64,000 nucleotides of DNA, taken from positions 1 through 64,000 of the forward strand of contig CAMAXF010000008.1 of the NCBI GenBank assembly GCA_945862305.1, written 5' to 3'. This DNA comes from Bordetella parapertussis (GTDB lineage: Bacteria; Pseudomonadota; Gammaproteobacteria; Burkholderiales; Burkholderiaceae_A). The notes under the pieces are model-generated. The model worked only from the letters and a program-made list of their open reading frames with translations. It was not told the origin of the DNA and did not search any database. A program made the position numbers and the translations under genes. Positions 35,623-43,881 of the stretch are shown here, one piece after another (positions within the stretch are counted from its first letter, which is position 1; each line of letters begins with the position of its first letter).

Positions 35623-35868
35623 TTAGGCGCCGGACTGCTCGGCCCATTCGGCCGGCGTGAGGGTCTTCATCGACAGGGCGTGGATCTCCTGGCGCATGCG
35701 ATCGCCCAGGGCGCCGTAGACGAGTTGATGCCGGGCGATCAGACGCTTGCCCTCAAAGGCCGCACTGACAATCACAGCCTCGAAGTGATGGCCATCGCCG
35801 TCGACTGCAAGGTGCTCGCAGGCCAGGCCCTCGCGGATGTACTGCTCAATGTTTTTGGGTGTCACCAT
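35623..35868 (-). CDS. BolA family protein (IbaG-like)
   Basis: Small Fe-S-linked partner of CGFS glutaredoxins; a grxD gene is at 20095. 81 residues with KNIEQYIREGLACEHLAVDGDGHHFEAVIVS and the family C-terminal segment LIARHQLVYGALGDRM. The IbaG type is suggested by the place next to murA and mla genes, as in other proteobacteria (yrbA/ibaG). TAGAAT (35875-35880) lies exactly 6 bases before the ATG, and no Shine-Dalgarno is present. Confidence 0.92.
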   Translation of the reverse strand: MVTPKNIEQYIREGLACEHLAVDGDGHHFEAVIVSAAFEGKRLIARHQLVYGALGDRMRQEIHALSMKTLTPAEWAEQSGA

Positions 35869-35872
35869 GCCG

Positions 35873-36619
35873 CTATTCTACGGCGACCCCTTGGAAGACT
35901 CGACGGAAGACCTGCTCCAGGCGGTTCACCCCTTGGGTCTGCGACAAGAGGTCTGCCGTCTGCCCCTCCAGGGCCAATTCACCCCGCCGCAGGAAGGCGA
36001 GCCGACGGCAGAGCTGCTCGGCCTCCTCGAGGTAGTGGGTGGTGAGCAGAATGGTGTGGCCCTTGTCATTGAGGCCGCGAATGAACTGCCAAAGGCTTTC
36101 GCGCAGTTGGATGTCCACGCCGGCGGTGGGCTCATCGAGCACGATCACTGCGGGACGGTGGACCAAGGCCTGGGCCACCAGCACCCGACGCTTCATGCCA
36201 CCGGACAGGGCGCGAAGGTTGGTGTCGGCCTTGTCGGAGAGGCCGAGCGCCACGAGCAGTTCATCGATCCAGTCGTCGTTGCGCAGCAGACCAAAGAAGC
36301 CTGACTGAATGCGCAGGGTCTCGCGCACCGTAAAGAACGGGTCGAAGACCAGTTCTTGGGGCACCACACCGAGCCGCCGCCGAGCCTCAGACGGGTGCGT
36401 GGCCACATCAAAGCCCATGACCTCGGCGCGGCCAGCGCTTGGGCGGGTGAGCCCCGCCATGATCTGAATGAGGGTGGTCTTTCCGGCACCGTTGGGGCCG
36501 AGCAGGCCAAAGAAGTCGCCCTGCTCGATCTGAAGGCTGACATCACGCAGGGCGCAAAAGCCGGTGTCTGGGTGACCGTAGACCTTGGTCACCCCCTGCA
36601 GGCAGACGGCAGGCGTCAT
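35873..36619 (-). CDS. ABC-2 type transporter ATP-binding protein, permease partner missing
   Basis: ATPase of an ABC-2 exporter (NodI/CcmA-like). 248 residues: Walker [10 protein letters not shown] (about 37-45), signature LSGGMKRR, Walker B VIVLDEPTAGVD, and the switch His in LLTTHYLEEA. In relatives I remember, an ABC-2 permease gene sits between this gene and bolA; here bolA follows after 4 bases and no permease is in the window. It overlaps mlaB by 4 bases, so it is still translated with the mla genes. The partner may be encoded elsewhere or lost. Confidence 0.88.
   Translation of the reverse strand: MTPAVCLQGVTKVYGHPDTGFCALRDVSLQIEQGDFFGLLGPNGAGKTTLIQIMAGLTRPSAGRAEVMGFDVATHPSEARRRLGVVPQELVFDPFFTVRETLRIQSGFFGLLRNDDWIDELLVALGLSDKADTNLRALSGGMKRRVLVAQALVHRPAVIVLDEPTAGVDIQLRESLWQFIRGLNDKGHTILLTTHYLEEAEQLCRRLAFLRRGELALEGQTADLLSQTQGVNRLEQVFRRVFQGVAVE
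35875..35880 (-). promoter_or_regulatory. -10-like TAGAAT 6 bases before bolA
   Basis: TAGAAT on the minus strand is built from the last codons of the ABC ATPase gene (GTA GAA TAG) and lies 6 bases (AGCGGC) before the bolA ATG at 35868. Suggests an internal leaderless promoter for bolA-murA. Confidence 0.45.
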
Positions 36620-36912
36620 GCCGTGGGCAGCAGCGCGTCGACGGAGGAGAGCTTGGCCAGTTCCATTAGTGCGGGCGGCATGCCCGACCAGACCAGCCGA
36701 ATGCCACGCTGCTGCGCCTGCCGCGTGAGTGCCAGAAGCACCGTGAGGGCAGAGGTGTCGACCTTGCCAAGGGCCGCGAGATTCATGACCACGGTCTGGC
36801 CGGCCGAGGTGCCTCGGATGGCCTCCTCGAGTTCAGCCGCAGCCATTTGAAGCACCGCGGGCGCCAACTGCAGCGTGAGCGGCCCCGTGAATGCACGGGG
36901 CCCGACGGACAT
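36616..36912 (-). CDS. mlaB: STAS-domain protein of the Mla system (MlaB)
   Basis: Small cytoplasmic subunit that binds the MlaF ATPase in the phospholipid transporter. 98 residues with a STAS fold: FTGPLTLQLAPAVLQ start, then NLAALGKVDTSALTVLLALTRQ with the Asp-Thr-Ser typical of the family. The open frame runs further upstream inside mlaC; start 36912 fits domain length. Lies 4 bases after the mlaC stop. Confidence 0.85.
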   Translation of the reverse strand: MSVGPRAFTGPLTLQLAPAVLQMAAAELEEAIRGTSAGQTVVMNLAALGKVDTSALTVLLALTRQAQQRGIRLVWSGMPPALMELAKLSSVDALLPTA

Positions 36913-36916
36913 GGAT

Positions 36917-37582
36917 TCAGGAGCCACGGGCGACGGACGACTGCCGCAGGGACTTGTTCTTCGACTGAAGTGCGGCGATGAGCCCATCGATGCCGCGGGT
37001 GCCCACCAATTGAGAGAACTGGCTGCGGTAATGGTCGACCAGCCACAGGCCCAGCACATTGAAGTCGTAGATCTTCCAGCCGGCAGGCGTCTTGTGCAGG
37101 CGGTAATCGAGCTGGATCGGCTCCTTGCCCGTTCGCAGCACAAAGGTGCGCACCACGACATCTTGGTCTTCGGGCGCGTAACGGGCGGGCCTGACCTGAA
37201 CCGTGGTGTCTTGCACCTGACGCAGGGCATCGGCGTAGGTGTAGAGGAGAAGTTCGCGAAAGGCGGCCATGAGCTGTTCCTGCTGGGCCGGCGAGGCACG
37301 GCGCCAGTGGATGCCCACGGTGAGTGCTGTCATCTTGGAGAAGTCGACCACCGGCATGACCCGCTGGTCGACAAGCACATTCATCCGATTGAGGTCGCCC
37401 TGCTGGAGGCTTCGATCGGCGCGAACCGTGTCGAGGATGTCTTGGGTGACCACCTTGATGAGGTCATCGGGCGAGGCCGCTCGCGACTGCGCATTGGCAA
37501 GGCCCGGGGCCAAGGCCATCAGGGCCGCAAGCGTCAGCGCGCAGGACGCAACGCGGGGACGAATGAAGGTGAGGGACATCAT
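36917..37582 (-). CDS. mlaC: periplasmic phospholipid-binding protein MlaC
   Basis: Shuttles phospholipid between the outer-membrane MlaA complex and the inner-membrane MlaFEDB complex. 221 residues: signal peptide about 1-31 (LAPGLANAQ), then the MlaC/Ttg2D fold with DDLIKVVTQDILDTVRADR, FSKMTALTVG and WKIYDFNVLGLWLVDHYRSQF. Overlaps mlaA by 4 bases. Confidence 0.94.
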   Translation of the reverse strand: MMSLTFIRPRVASCALTLAALMALAPGLANAQSRAASPDDLIKVVTQDILDTVRADRSLQQGDLNRMNVLVDQRVMPVVDFSKMTALTVGIHWRRASPAQQEQLMAAFRELLLYTYADALRQVQDTTVQVRPARYAPEDQDVVVRTFVLRTGKEPIQLDYRLHKTPAGWKIYDFNVLGLWLVDHYRSQFSQLVGTRGIDGLIAALQSKNKSLRQSSVARGS

Positions 37583-38337
37583 GGCGAGGCCTTTGAGGGA
37601 GCAATCTCACCATTAGAAACCTGCTGGGCCCGTCTTGCCAAATAGGCGTCACGCACTGAGAGGTATCGGTCGAAGGAGATCACGTCGAGCGTGGACTCCG
37701 TTCTTAAAAGGCCCGCGCGAGTGTCGATCACGCGTGTGCCACGAACGCCCCAAGCAGTGGCGGTGTCTACCGAGAAAATCTGATCGAAGGGGTCGGTGGC
37801 AAAGTCGGCCACCGTGCCCACGGTGTCACGGGCCGTGCTCGGGCCCAGCAGTGGCAGCACGATGTAGGCCCCAGGCTCGGCACCCCAGCGGCCAAAGGTC
37901 TGGCCGAAATCTTCCTTGGTCTTGGGAAGGCCCATGTCACTGGCGGGATCCGCAAGGCCAAGAATGCCGATGGTGGTGTTCACCAGCACGCGCCCTGCCG
38001 TCTGGCCCGCCTTGGTTCCCTCTCCCTGCAACAAATGATGGATCGTGGTGACCATGTCTGAAAGGTTGCCGAAGAAATTGCCCACCCCCTTTTGAATAGG
38101 GTCGGGGACATGGTTGCGATAGCCCTGGGCCACGGGCTTGAGGATGGCCTCGTCGACCTCGGTGTTGAAGTCGAACATGGCCCGGTTGTAGCGCTCGAAT
38201 GGGTCGCGCGGGTCGGACTGATGGCCCTCTGGCAGGCTTGCACAGCCCGCGACCAAGGCCAGAAAGGTACCCAGGCAAGCCAGGCGCATCCATTGCACCA
38301 GGGCAGCCGGCAGAGCCAGACAGATGCGAGGTGTCAT
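37579..38337 (-). CDS. mlaA: outer-membrane lipoprotein MlaA (VacJ)
   Basis: Removes misplaced phospholipid from the outer leaflet of the outer membrane. 252 residues with lipobox LVAGC (Cys 32 from this start); an internal start at 38289 would give a more usual 16-residue lead. Family motifs: DPFERYNRAMFDFN, NFFGNLSDMVTTIHHLLQG, DFGQTFGRWG and GAYIVLPLLGPST. In E. coli vacJ lies apart from mla, but in betaproteobacteria it is often inside the operon, as here between mlaD and mlaC. Confidence 0.95.
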   Translation of the reverse strand: MTPRICLALPAALVQWMRLACLGTFLALVAGCASLPEGHQSDPRDPFERYNRAMFDFNTEVDEAILKPVAQGYRNHVPDPIQKGVGNFFGNLSDMVTTIHHLLQGEGTKAGQTAGRVLVNTTIGILGLADPASDMGLPKTKEDFGQTFGRWGAEPGAYIVLPLLGPSTARDTVGTVADFATDPFDQIFSVDTATAWGVRGTRVIDTRAGLLRTESTLDVISFDRYLSVRDAYLARRAQQVSNGEIAPSKASP

Positions 38338-38819
38338 TTCAGGCCCCCAGACTTGTCATCGGCAGCCCCACCGATGTCCCGGTTATAGAGAAACTGGGAA
38401 ATGATGTTCTCGAGCACGACTGCCGACTGGGTGAGGGTGATGCGATCGTTGTCCTTGAGCATTTGGTCGTCGGCCCCTGGCAGCAGGCCAATGTATTTCT
38501 CACCCAAGAGGCCTGCCGTGAGGATTTGGGCCGAGCTGTCTTTGGGGAAGTCCACGCTGGAATCAATGTCCAGCAAGACCCTGGCCTGGTAGCGTTGGTC
38601 GTCAAAGTCGATGCTGCGCACCCGGCCCACCACCACGCCGGCACTGCGCACCGCCGCCCGTGGCTTGAGGCCACCGATGTCATCGAAAAAAGCCACCACG
38701 GTGTAACTCGGCCCCGAGGCCATGCTCGTGAGGTTGCTCACCTTGAGCGACAAAAAGAGGAGTGCGGCCAGGCCAATCAGAACAAAGAGGCCGACCAGCA
38801 CATTGATGGTTCTTTGCAT
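38334..38819 (-). CDS. mlaD: MCE-domain phospholipid transport protein MlaD
   Basis: Membrane-anchored hexameric periplasmic subunit of the Mla transporter. 161 residues: N-terminal transmembrane helix NVLVGLFVLIGLAALLFLSL (about 6-25) and one MCE domain (about 38-115) with FDDIGGLKPRAAVRSAGVVVGRV and LTAGLLGEKYIGL. Lies between mlaE and mlaA, with a 4-base overlap to mlaA. Confidence 0.95.
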   Translation of the reverse strand: MQRTINVLVGLFVLIGLAALLFLSLKVSNLTSMASGPSYTVVAFFDDIGGLKPRAAVRSAGVVVGRVRSIDFDDQRYQARVLLDIDSSVDFPKDSSAQILTAGLLGEKYIGLLPGADDQMLKDNDRITLTQSAVVLENIISQFLYNRDIGGAADDKSGGLK

Positions 38820-38831
38820 GTTGAAAGCCTA

Positions 38832-39632
38832 TCAGAGCGCGCCGAACATCAGGGCGGTGAGCATGAAGTCCAGGCCGAGGATGGCCAAGGAACCGACAAC
38901 CACCGTCTGGGTGGTGGCCCGGGACACGCCCTCGGGGGTTGGTCGACAGGAGTAGCCCATGTAGAGGGCCACAAGCGTGACGGTGAAGCCAAAGACCACG
39001 CTCTTGATCACGCCATTGACGATGTCCCCAGAAAAGTCGACCCCCTCGGACATCTGTGACCAGAAGGCACCTGGGTCCACGCCGATGAGCACGACCCCCA
39101 CCAGCCAGCCACCCAGCACCCCCACGGCCGAAAACATCGCCGCGAGCAAGGGCATCGCGATGACTCCCCCAGCAAAACGTGGCCCAAGGATGCGCGCCAC
39201 GGGGTCGACGGCCATGGCCTCCAAGGCGGAGAGCTGCTCGCCGGCCTTCATGAGCCCGATCTCGGCCGTGAGTGAGGTGCCCGCCCGGCCTGCAAAGAGC
39301 AATGCCGTGATCACCGGGCCCAGTTCGCGCACCAAGGAGAGCGCCACCAGAAGGCCCAAGGCCTCCTCGGAGCCGTAGCGGCGCAGCGTGTAGTAGCCCT
39401 GGAGCCCCAAGACCAGGCCCACAAAGAGCCCGGAGACGAGGATGATGGCCAAGGAATGGTTGCCCAGAAAGTGCACCTGGCCGGCCACCAGCCCTGGCCT
39501 GCGCAGGATGGCCGGCAGACGGGCCAGCAGTTGGAACACCAGTCGCATGAAGCCACCGAGGCCCTCGAGCACGCCCAGCACCCCAGCGCCGAGCCGCGCA
39601 ATGCGGTCCAGTGGGTTAGGCGCGCGGGCCAC
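38832..39632 (-). CDS. mlaE: phospholipid ABC transporter permease MlaE
   Basis: Inner-membrane permease of Mla, 266 residues with about five to six hydrophobic segments. Conserved: FVGLVLGLQGYYTL, VRELGPVITALLFAGRAGTSLTAEIG, MKAGEQLSALEAMAVDP. The open frame extends far upstream within mlaF; the GTG at 39632 (followed by ARAPNPLDRIARLG) gives the usual length and a 17-base overlap with mlaF. An in-frame ATG further in would cut conserved sequence. Confidence 0.93.
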   Translation of the reverse strand: MARAPNPLDRIARLGAGVLGVLEGLGGFMRLVFQLLARLPAILRRPGLVAGQVHFLGNHSLAIILVSGLFVGLVLGLQGYYTLRRYGSEEALGLLVALSLVRELGPVITALLFAGRAGTSLTAEIGLMKAGEQLSALEAMAVDPVARILGPRFAGGVIAMPLLAAMFSAVGVLGGWLVGVVLIGVDPGAFWSQMSEGVDFSGDIVNGVIKSVVFGFTVTLVALYMGYSCRPTPEGVSRATTQTVVVGSLAILGLDFMLTALMFGAL

Positions 39633-40458
39633 GCAAGAACTCCTCCGCCGCAGGTCGCGCCGGCATGTGAAAGGCGACCGGGCCGTCTTCATCGCCAGCC
39701 AGGAACTGCCGCACGTAAGGATCGCTCGAGGCTCGCAGTTCGGCCGGCGTGCCCAAGGCCACGAGGTGTGCACCCTTTGCAGAAGGGGCCAGTACGGCCA
39801 CCCGATCGGCAATCTCAAAGGTCTCGGCCACGTCATGGGTCACCACCACCGAACTGGCGCCCAGGGCGCGATTGAGCCGGCGAATGAGGCGGGCCGTCAC
39901 CCCGAGCGAGATGGGATCGAGGCCTGCGAAGGGCTCGTCATACAGGATGAGTTCTGGGTCCAGGGCAATGGCCCGGGCCAAGGCGACTCGGCGGGCCATG
40001 CCACCGGAGATTTCGCTGGGCATCAGGTCTGCCGCACCCCGCAGGCCCACCGACTCGAGTTTGAGCAGCACCAGCTCTCGAAGCATGGGCTCGGGCAACT
40101 CCGCATGCTCGCGCAACGGGAAGGCGACATTCTCAAAGCAGGATAAATCGGTGAAGAGGGCACCAAACTGAAAGAGCAGGCCCATGCGACGGCGAATCTC
40201 ATAGAGCGCGGCGCGATCCTGGGTCTGAACCACGCGGCCAAAGACCCGAACCTGTCCGCGACTGGGCCGCACGAGGCCGGCCATCAGGCGCAGCAGGGTG
40301 GTCTTCCCAACGCCGGAGCCTCCCATGAGGGCGAGCACTTCCCCGCGGGCGACCTCAAAGCTCAGGTCATCAATAATGGTGCGTGCGCCGTAGGCAAAGC
40401 GCACATTCTGAAAGACGAGCGTGGGCTCTGATGCAAGCGAAGGTTGGTGTGGAGACAT
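39616..40458 (-). CDS. mlaF: phospholipid ABC transporter ATPase MlaF
   Basis: ATPase that drives the Mla transporter. 280 residues: Walker A MGGSGVGKTT, signature EISGGMARR, Walker B LILYDEPFAGLD and switch VVTHDVAE. The FQFGALFTDLSCFENVAFPLRE segment is typical of MlaF/Mkl. Start at 40458 (MSPHQPSLASEP) is the first useful ATG; TACAAT lies 8 bases before it and no Shine-Dalgarno is seen. First gene of mlaFED-A-CB, divergent from kdsD. Confidence 0.95.
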   Translation of the reverse strand: MSPHQPSLASEPTLVFQNVRFAYGARTIIDDLSFEVARGEVLALMGGSGVGKTTLLRLMAGLVRPSRGQVRVFGRVVQTQDRAALYEIRRRMGLLFQFGALFTDLSCFENVAFPLREHAELPEPMLRELVLLKLESVGLRGAADLMPSEISGGMARRVALARAIALDPELILYDEPFAGLDPISLGVTARLIRRLNRALGASSVVVTHDVAETFEIADRVAVLAPSAKGAHLVALGTPAELRASSDPYVRQFLAGDEDGPVAFHMPARPAAEEFLRGPRA

Positions 40459-40466
40459 GTCTGGGC

Positions 40467-40472
40467 ATTGTA
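40467..40472 (-). promoter_or_regulatory. -10-like TACAAT 8 bases before mlaF
   Basis: TACAAT on the minus strand lies 8 bases from the mlaF ATG (40458) in the 41-base gap to kdsD. The gap also holds the kdsD -10-like hexamer on the other strand, 15 bp away. Confidence 0.5.
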
Positions 40473-40487
40473 GCGATTGGCTTCCCT

Positions 40488-40493
40488 TACACT
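40488..40493 (+). promoter_or_regulatory. -10-like TACACT 6 bases before kdsD
   Basis: TACACT then TCTCGC then the kdsD ATG at 40500. Identical hexamer and spacing to ilvA; no Shine-Dalgarno. Predicts leaderless kdsD mRNA. Confidence 0.5.
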
Positions 40494-40499
40494 TCTCGC

Positions 40500-41483
40500 A
40501 TGTCAACAGACTCCTCACCAGAGGCCGTGCTCGAGCGCCTTCGGCGCGTGATCCAAATGGAGGCCGAGGCCATTGCGGGCCTGGCGGCGCAGTTGACACC
40601 CGCGGCGGCCCAGGCCGTGGACTGGATCGTGGGACTCGAAGGCCGTCTGGTGGTCACCGGCATGGGAAAGAGTGGCCACGTGGCCCGCAAGCTTGCCGCC
40701 ACCTTTGCCTCCACTGGAACACCCGCCTTCTTTGTGCACCCCGCAGAGGCACAGCATGGCGACCTGGGCATGGTTCAGGCCCAAGACCTCGTGCTCGCCC
40801 TCTCCTACTCGGGCGAGACGGATGAGCTTCGATTCATTGCCCCACACCTTCGGCGCATGGGTGCCCGACTCATTGCCATCACGGGTCACGCCCAGTCGAC
40901 CCTGGCCCAGCTCGCCGACATTCACCTGTTGGCCGCCGTTTCAGAGGAAGCCTGCCCCCACAACCTGGCCCCGACATCGAGCACCACCGCAGCCCTGGTG
41001 CTGGGCGATGCCCTCGCGGTGGCGGTGCTCGAGCGGCGCAACTTCGGGCCCGACGACTTCGCGCGTTCGCACCCCGGCGGGAGCCTTGGTCGGCGGCTGC
41101 TGGTGCGGGTGGCCGATGTCATGCGAACCGGCGACCAGCTTCCTGCGGTGCGAAGCAGCGTGCGACTGACCGATGCCTTGGCCGAGATGAGTGCCAAACG
41201 CATGGGCATGACCTGCGTAGTGGACGACCAGAACAAGCTGCTCGGGCTCTTCACCGACGGCGACCTGCGTCGCCTGTTGGGTGAGGGTCGGCTGAGCCCA
41301 GACCAGCCCGTGTCACAGGCCATGACCCCGGGCGGACGCACCATTTCTGCCGATGCGCTGGCCACCGAGGCGGCCCACCTGATGGACACCAGCCGGATCA
41401 ACCACCTGCTGGTGGTCAACGAGGCGGGCCAGTTGGTGGGCGCCGTCGGCCTGCACGACTTGCTTGAGGCGAAGATCCTCTGA
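40500..41483 (+). CDS. kdsD: D-arabinose 5-phosphate isomerase (KdsD)
   Basis: Converts ribulose 5-phosphate to arabinose 5-phosphate, the first step to Kdo for LPS. 327 residues: SIS sugar isomerase domain (about 1-200; GMGKSGHVARKLAATFASTGTPAFFVHPAEAQHGDLGM and SYSGETDEL) and two CBS domains (about 210-327). Start 40500 (MSTDSSPEAVLERLRR) matches homologues; the longer open frame lies in mlaF. The stop overlaps the kdsC start as TGATG. Confidence 0.96.
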   Translation: MSTDSSPEAVLERLRRVIQMEAEAIAGLAAQLTPAAAQAVDWIVGLEGRLVVTGMGKSGHVARKLAATFASTGTPAFFVHPAEAQHGDLGMVQAQDLVLALSYSGETDELRFIAPHLRRMGARLIAITGHAQSTLAQLADIHLLAAVSEEACPHNLAPTSSTTAALVLGDALAVAVLERRNFGPDDFARSHPGGSLGRRLLVRVADVMRTGDQLPAVRSSVRLTDALAEMSAKRMGMTCVVDDQNKLLGLFTDGDLRRLLGEGRLSPDQPVSQAMTPGGRTISADALATEAAHLMDTSRINHLLVVNEAGQLVGAVGLHDLLEAKIL

Positions 41484-41995
41484 TGACTGGCCGCAGCCTG
41501 CGTCGAGACCCCGCAGCGGCCGCCCGCGCGCTGGCCTTCATGTTCTTCGATGTCGACGGCGTGATGACCGATGGCGGCCTCTATTACGATGCGGCCGGCG
41601 AGGCCCTCAAGCGTTTTCATGTGCTCGATGGGCACGGCCTGAAGGCACTGCAGGCGGCTGGCGTGGGGGTTGGCATTTTGAGTGGCCGCAGCCACCCCTC
41701 GGTGCTGCACCGGGCCCGCGAGCTGGGCATCACACAGGTGCTGCTCGGCTGTGACGACAAGCGCGCAGCCTTCCACCAATGGCTCGCCACCAGTGGCCTG
41801 TCGGCCAGCGAATGCGGCCACATGGGTGATGACGTTGCAGACCTGCCGGTGATGGCCGAGGTGGGTCTGGCCGCCAGCGTCTGCAATGGCCATGCAGATG
41901 TATTGGCCCAGGCCGACTGGGTTTCCACCCGACCGGGCGGCGAGGGAGCCGTGCGAGAGCTCTGCGACTTCATCTTGAAGGCCCGAGCCAGATGA
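41483..41995 (+). CDS. kdsC: Kdo 8-phosphate phosphatase (KdsC)
   Basis: Removes phosphate from Kdo-8-P. 170 residues, HAD fold without cap: nucleophile motif FFDVDGVMTDGGLYY (first Asp about residue 26), SGRSHPS, and GHMGDDVADLPVM. Overlaps lptC by 4 bases. Forms one transcript with kdsD, lptC, lptA and lptB. Confidence 0.96.
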   Translation: MTGRSLRRDPAAAARALAFMFFDVDGVMTDGGLYYDAAGEALKRFHVLDGHGLKALQAAGVGVGILSGRSHPSVLHRARELGITQVLLGCDDKRAAFHQWLATSGLSASECGHMGDDVADLPVMAEVGLAASVCNGHADVLAQADWVSTRPGGEGAVRELCDFILKARAR

Positions 41996-42570
41996 ACCGC
42001 TGGTCCGACCGCATCGGCACCCTGCTCTCGGTGGTTCTTCTGGGGGCACTGGCCGCGGCCTCCTACCTGCTCTCAGAGTGGGCCCTGCAGCCAGACTGGC
42101 AAAAGGCGTCTGCCACCCGAACGGGGCCCACGGCTCATGTCTATGGGGCCACCATCGTGCGCAGCAATTCAGAAGGCCTCCCAGCGCAACGCATTCAGAC
42201 CCCAGAGATCGAGCAGTGGGCCGATGGGCAGTCCTTCTTTAGCGAGCCCGTCGTGGTGACCCTGCGGCCGGATCGGCCGCCCGTGATGGCCACGGCCTTG
42301 CGCGGTGAGGTGAGTTCAGACCAGTCGGTGGTGACCTTAAAAAAGACCGTGGTGGTGAGCCGACAGGCCTACGGAGCAGACCCTGCGATTCGGGTCGAGA
42401 CCGAGAGCCTGACCTTCCTGGTCAACGAAGATCTGGCCCGAACGGCAGACCCCGTGATGATCTACCGCGGTGCCTCAACCCTGTATGGTGTGGGCATGAC
42501 CTTGAATCAGAAAACAGATCAGGTGACGATTCTGGCTGACAGCAGAATGGTGTTGCCCAAACAGAAATGA
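41992..42570 (+). CDS. lptC: LPS export protein LptC
   Basis: Bitopic inner-membrane protein that takes LPS from LptB2FG and passes it to LptA. 192 residues: one N-terminal transmembrane helix (IGTLLSVVLLGALAAASYLL, about 9-28) and a periplasmic beta-jellyroll. Sequence is poorly conserved, as usual for LptC; the call rests on the position between kdsC and lptA plus this layout. Overlaps both neighbours by 4 bases. Confidence 0.9.
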   Translation: MNRWSDRIGTLLSVVLLGALAAASYLLSEWALQPDWQKASATRTGPTAHVYGATIVRSNSEGLPAQRIQTPEIEQWADGQSFFSEPVVVTLRPDRPPVMATALRGEVSSDQSVVTLKKTVVVSRQAYGADPAIRVETESLTFLVNEDLARTADPVMIYRGASTLYGVGMTLNQKTDQVTILADSRMVLPKQK

Positions 42571-43112
42571 GCTTGCCCATGCGAGATGGCCTCGTTCTCT
42601 CTCAATTCGTGCTGGCCCTCATGATGGTCGGTGGCCTTGTGTCCACTGCGCAGGCCGCCAAGGCCGACCGAGAGGCCCCCACCAAGATCGATGCAGACCG
42701 CCTCGACCATGACGAGCGGAGGCTCGTGACGGTCTTCACGGGCAACGTGGTCCTCACCAAGGGAAGCCTGGTGCTGCGCGGCGACCGGCTCGAGCTGCGG
42801 CAGCAGCCCGATGGCACCTCCCAAGGCGTGGTCACGGGCCAGCCGGCCCGGTTCCGGCAGAAGCGAGAGGGGGTCGACGAATGGATGGTGGGGCAGAGCC
42901 TTCAGATCGACTACGACAGCAAGACCGAGATTGCGATCCTTTCTGAACAGGCTGTCATGCGACGCCTGGCGGGCGAGTCGGCCATGGACGAGGTCGCCGG
43001 TGATCGTGTGGCCTACAACAATGTCACCGAGGTCTATGGGGTGGAGGTCAAGCCCGGCCAGACCCGTGCCCGCATGACGCTTATTCCCAGGTCGAACCAG
43101 CCCACGCAATGA
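42567..43112 (+). CDS. lptA: LPS transport periplasmic protein LptA
   Basis: Forms the periplasmic bridge for LPS. 181 residues: signal peptide about 1-30 (ending AQAAKA), then an OstA-type beta-jellyroll with [40 protein letters not shown] pattern elements (about 38-80). Preceded by lptC and followed by lptB, each with a 4-base overlap. Confidence 0.94.
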   Translation: MSLPMRDGLVLSQFVLALMMVGGLVSTAQAAKADREAPTKIDADRLDHDERRLVTVFTGNVVLTKGSLVLRGDRLELRQQPDGTSQGVVTGQPARFRQKREGVDEWMVGQSLQIDYDSKTEIAILSEQAVMRRLAGESAMDEVAGDRVAYNNVTEVYGVEVKPGQTRARMTLIPRSNQPTQ

Positions 43113-43879
43113 CGCAAGTTGGCGATAACGCCCGCCGCGTGAGCAGCCTCGAGGTCAGTAGCCTGCGAAAGGGCTACCAAGGTCGGCTGGTGGTGAAAGA
43201 AGTGTCGATGTCGGTCTCCAGTGGGGAAGTCACCGGGCTGCTCGGCCCCAACGGGGCGGGCAAGACCACCTGCTTCTACATGATCGTGGGCCTGGTGCCC
43301 GCCGATGCGGGCTCGATTGTGCTCGATGGCCAAGACCTCACCCACCAGCCCATTCACCGACGGGCCCGTGCCGGGCTCTCCTACCTTCCCCAGGAGGCCT
43401 CCGTCTTTCGTCGCCTGAGCGTGTCGGACAACATTCGAGCGGTGCTCGAACTGCAGGTCGATGGGAATGGCCAGCCTTTGGCCCCCAACGAGATCGAGAC
43501 ACGCCTACAGGCCCTGCTGGAGGAACTCCAGATCAGTGGCATCGCCCAGAGCATGGGCCAGGCCTTGTCGGGTGGTGAGCGCCGTCGGGTGGAAATTGCC
43601 CGGGCACTGGCCACATCCCCGCGGTTCATTCTCTTGGACGAGCCCTTTGCCGGCGTGGACCCCATTGCGGTGATCGAGATTCAGCGCATCATCCGTTACC
43701 TCAAAGACCGGGGCATCGGCGTGCTCATCACCGACCACAACGTGAGAGAGACGCTCGGCATCTGCGACCATGCCACCATCATCAATGAAGGACAGGTGCT
43801 GGCCCATGGCGACCCGGCCAGCATCGTGGACGACCCCCGTGTGCGGGAGGTCTACCTCGGCGAACATTTCCGCATGTAG
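43109..43879 (+). CDS. lptB: LPS export ABC transporter ATPase LptB
   Basis: Cytoplasmic ATPase of LptB2FGC. 256 residues: Walker [10 protein letters not shown] (about 47-55), the LptB-typical [17 protein letters not shown], signature [13 protein letters not shown], Walker [17 protein letters not shown] and switch [10 protein letters not shown]. The lptF and lptG genes are not in the window. rpoN starts 2 bases after the stop. Confidence 0.97.
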   Translation: MTQVGDNARRVSSLEVSSLRKGYQGRLVVKEVSMSVSSGEVTGLLGPNGAGKTTCFYMIVGLVPADAGSIVLDGQDLTHQPIHRRARAGLSYLPQEASVFRRLSVSDNIRAVLELQVDGNGQPLAPNEIETRLQALLEELQISGIAQSMGQALSGGERRRVEIARALATSPRFILLDEPFAGVDPIAVIEIQRIIRYLKDRGIGVLITDHNVRETLGICDHATIINEGQVLAHGDPASIVDDPRVREVYLGEHFRM

Positions 43880-43881
43880 CC

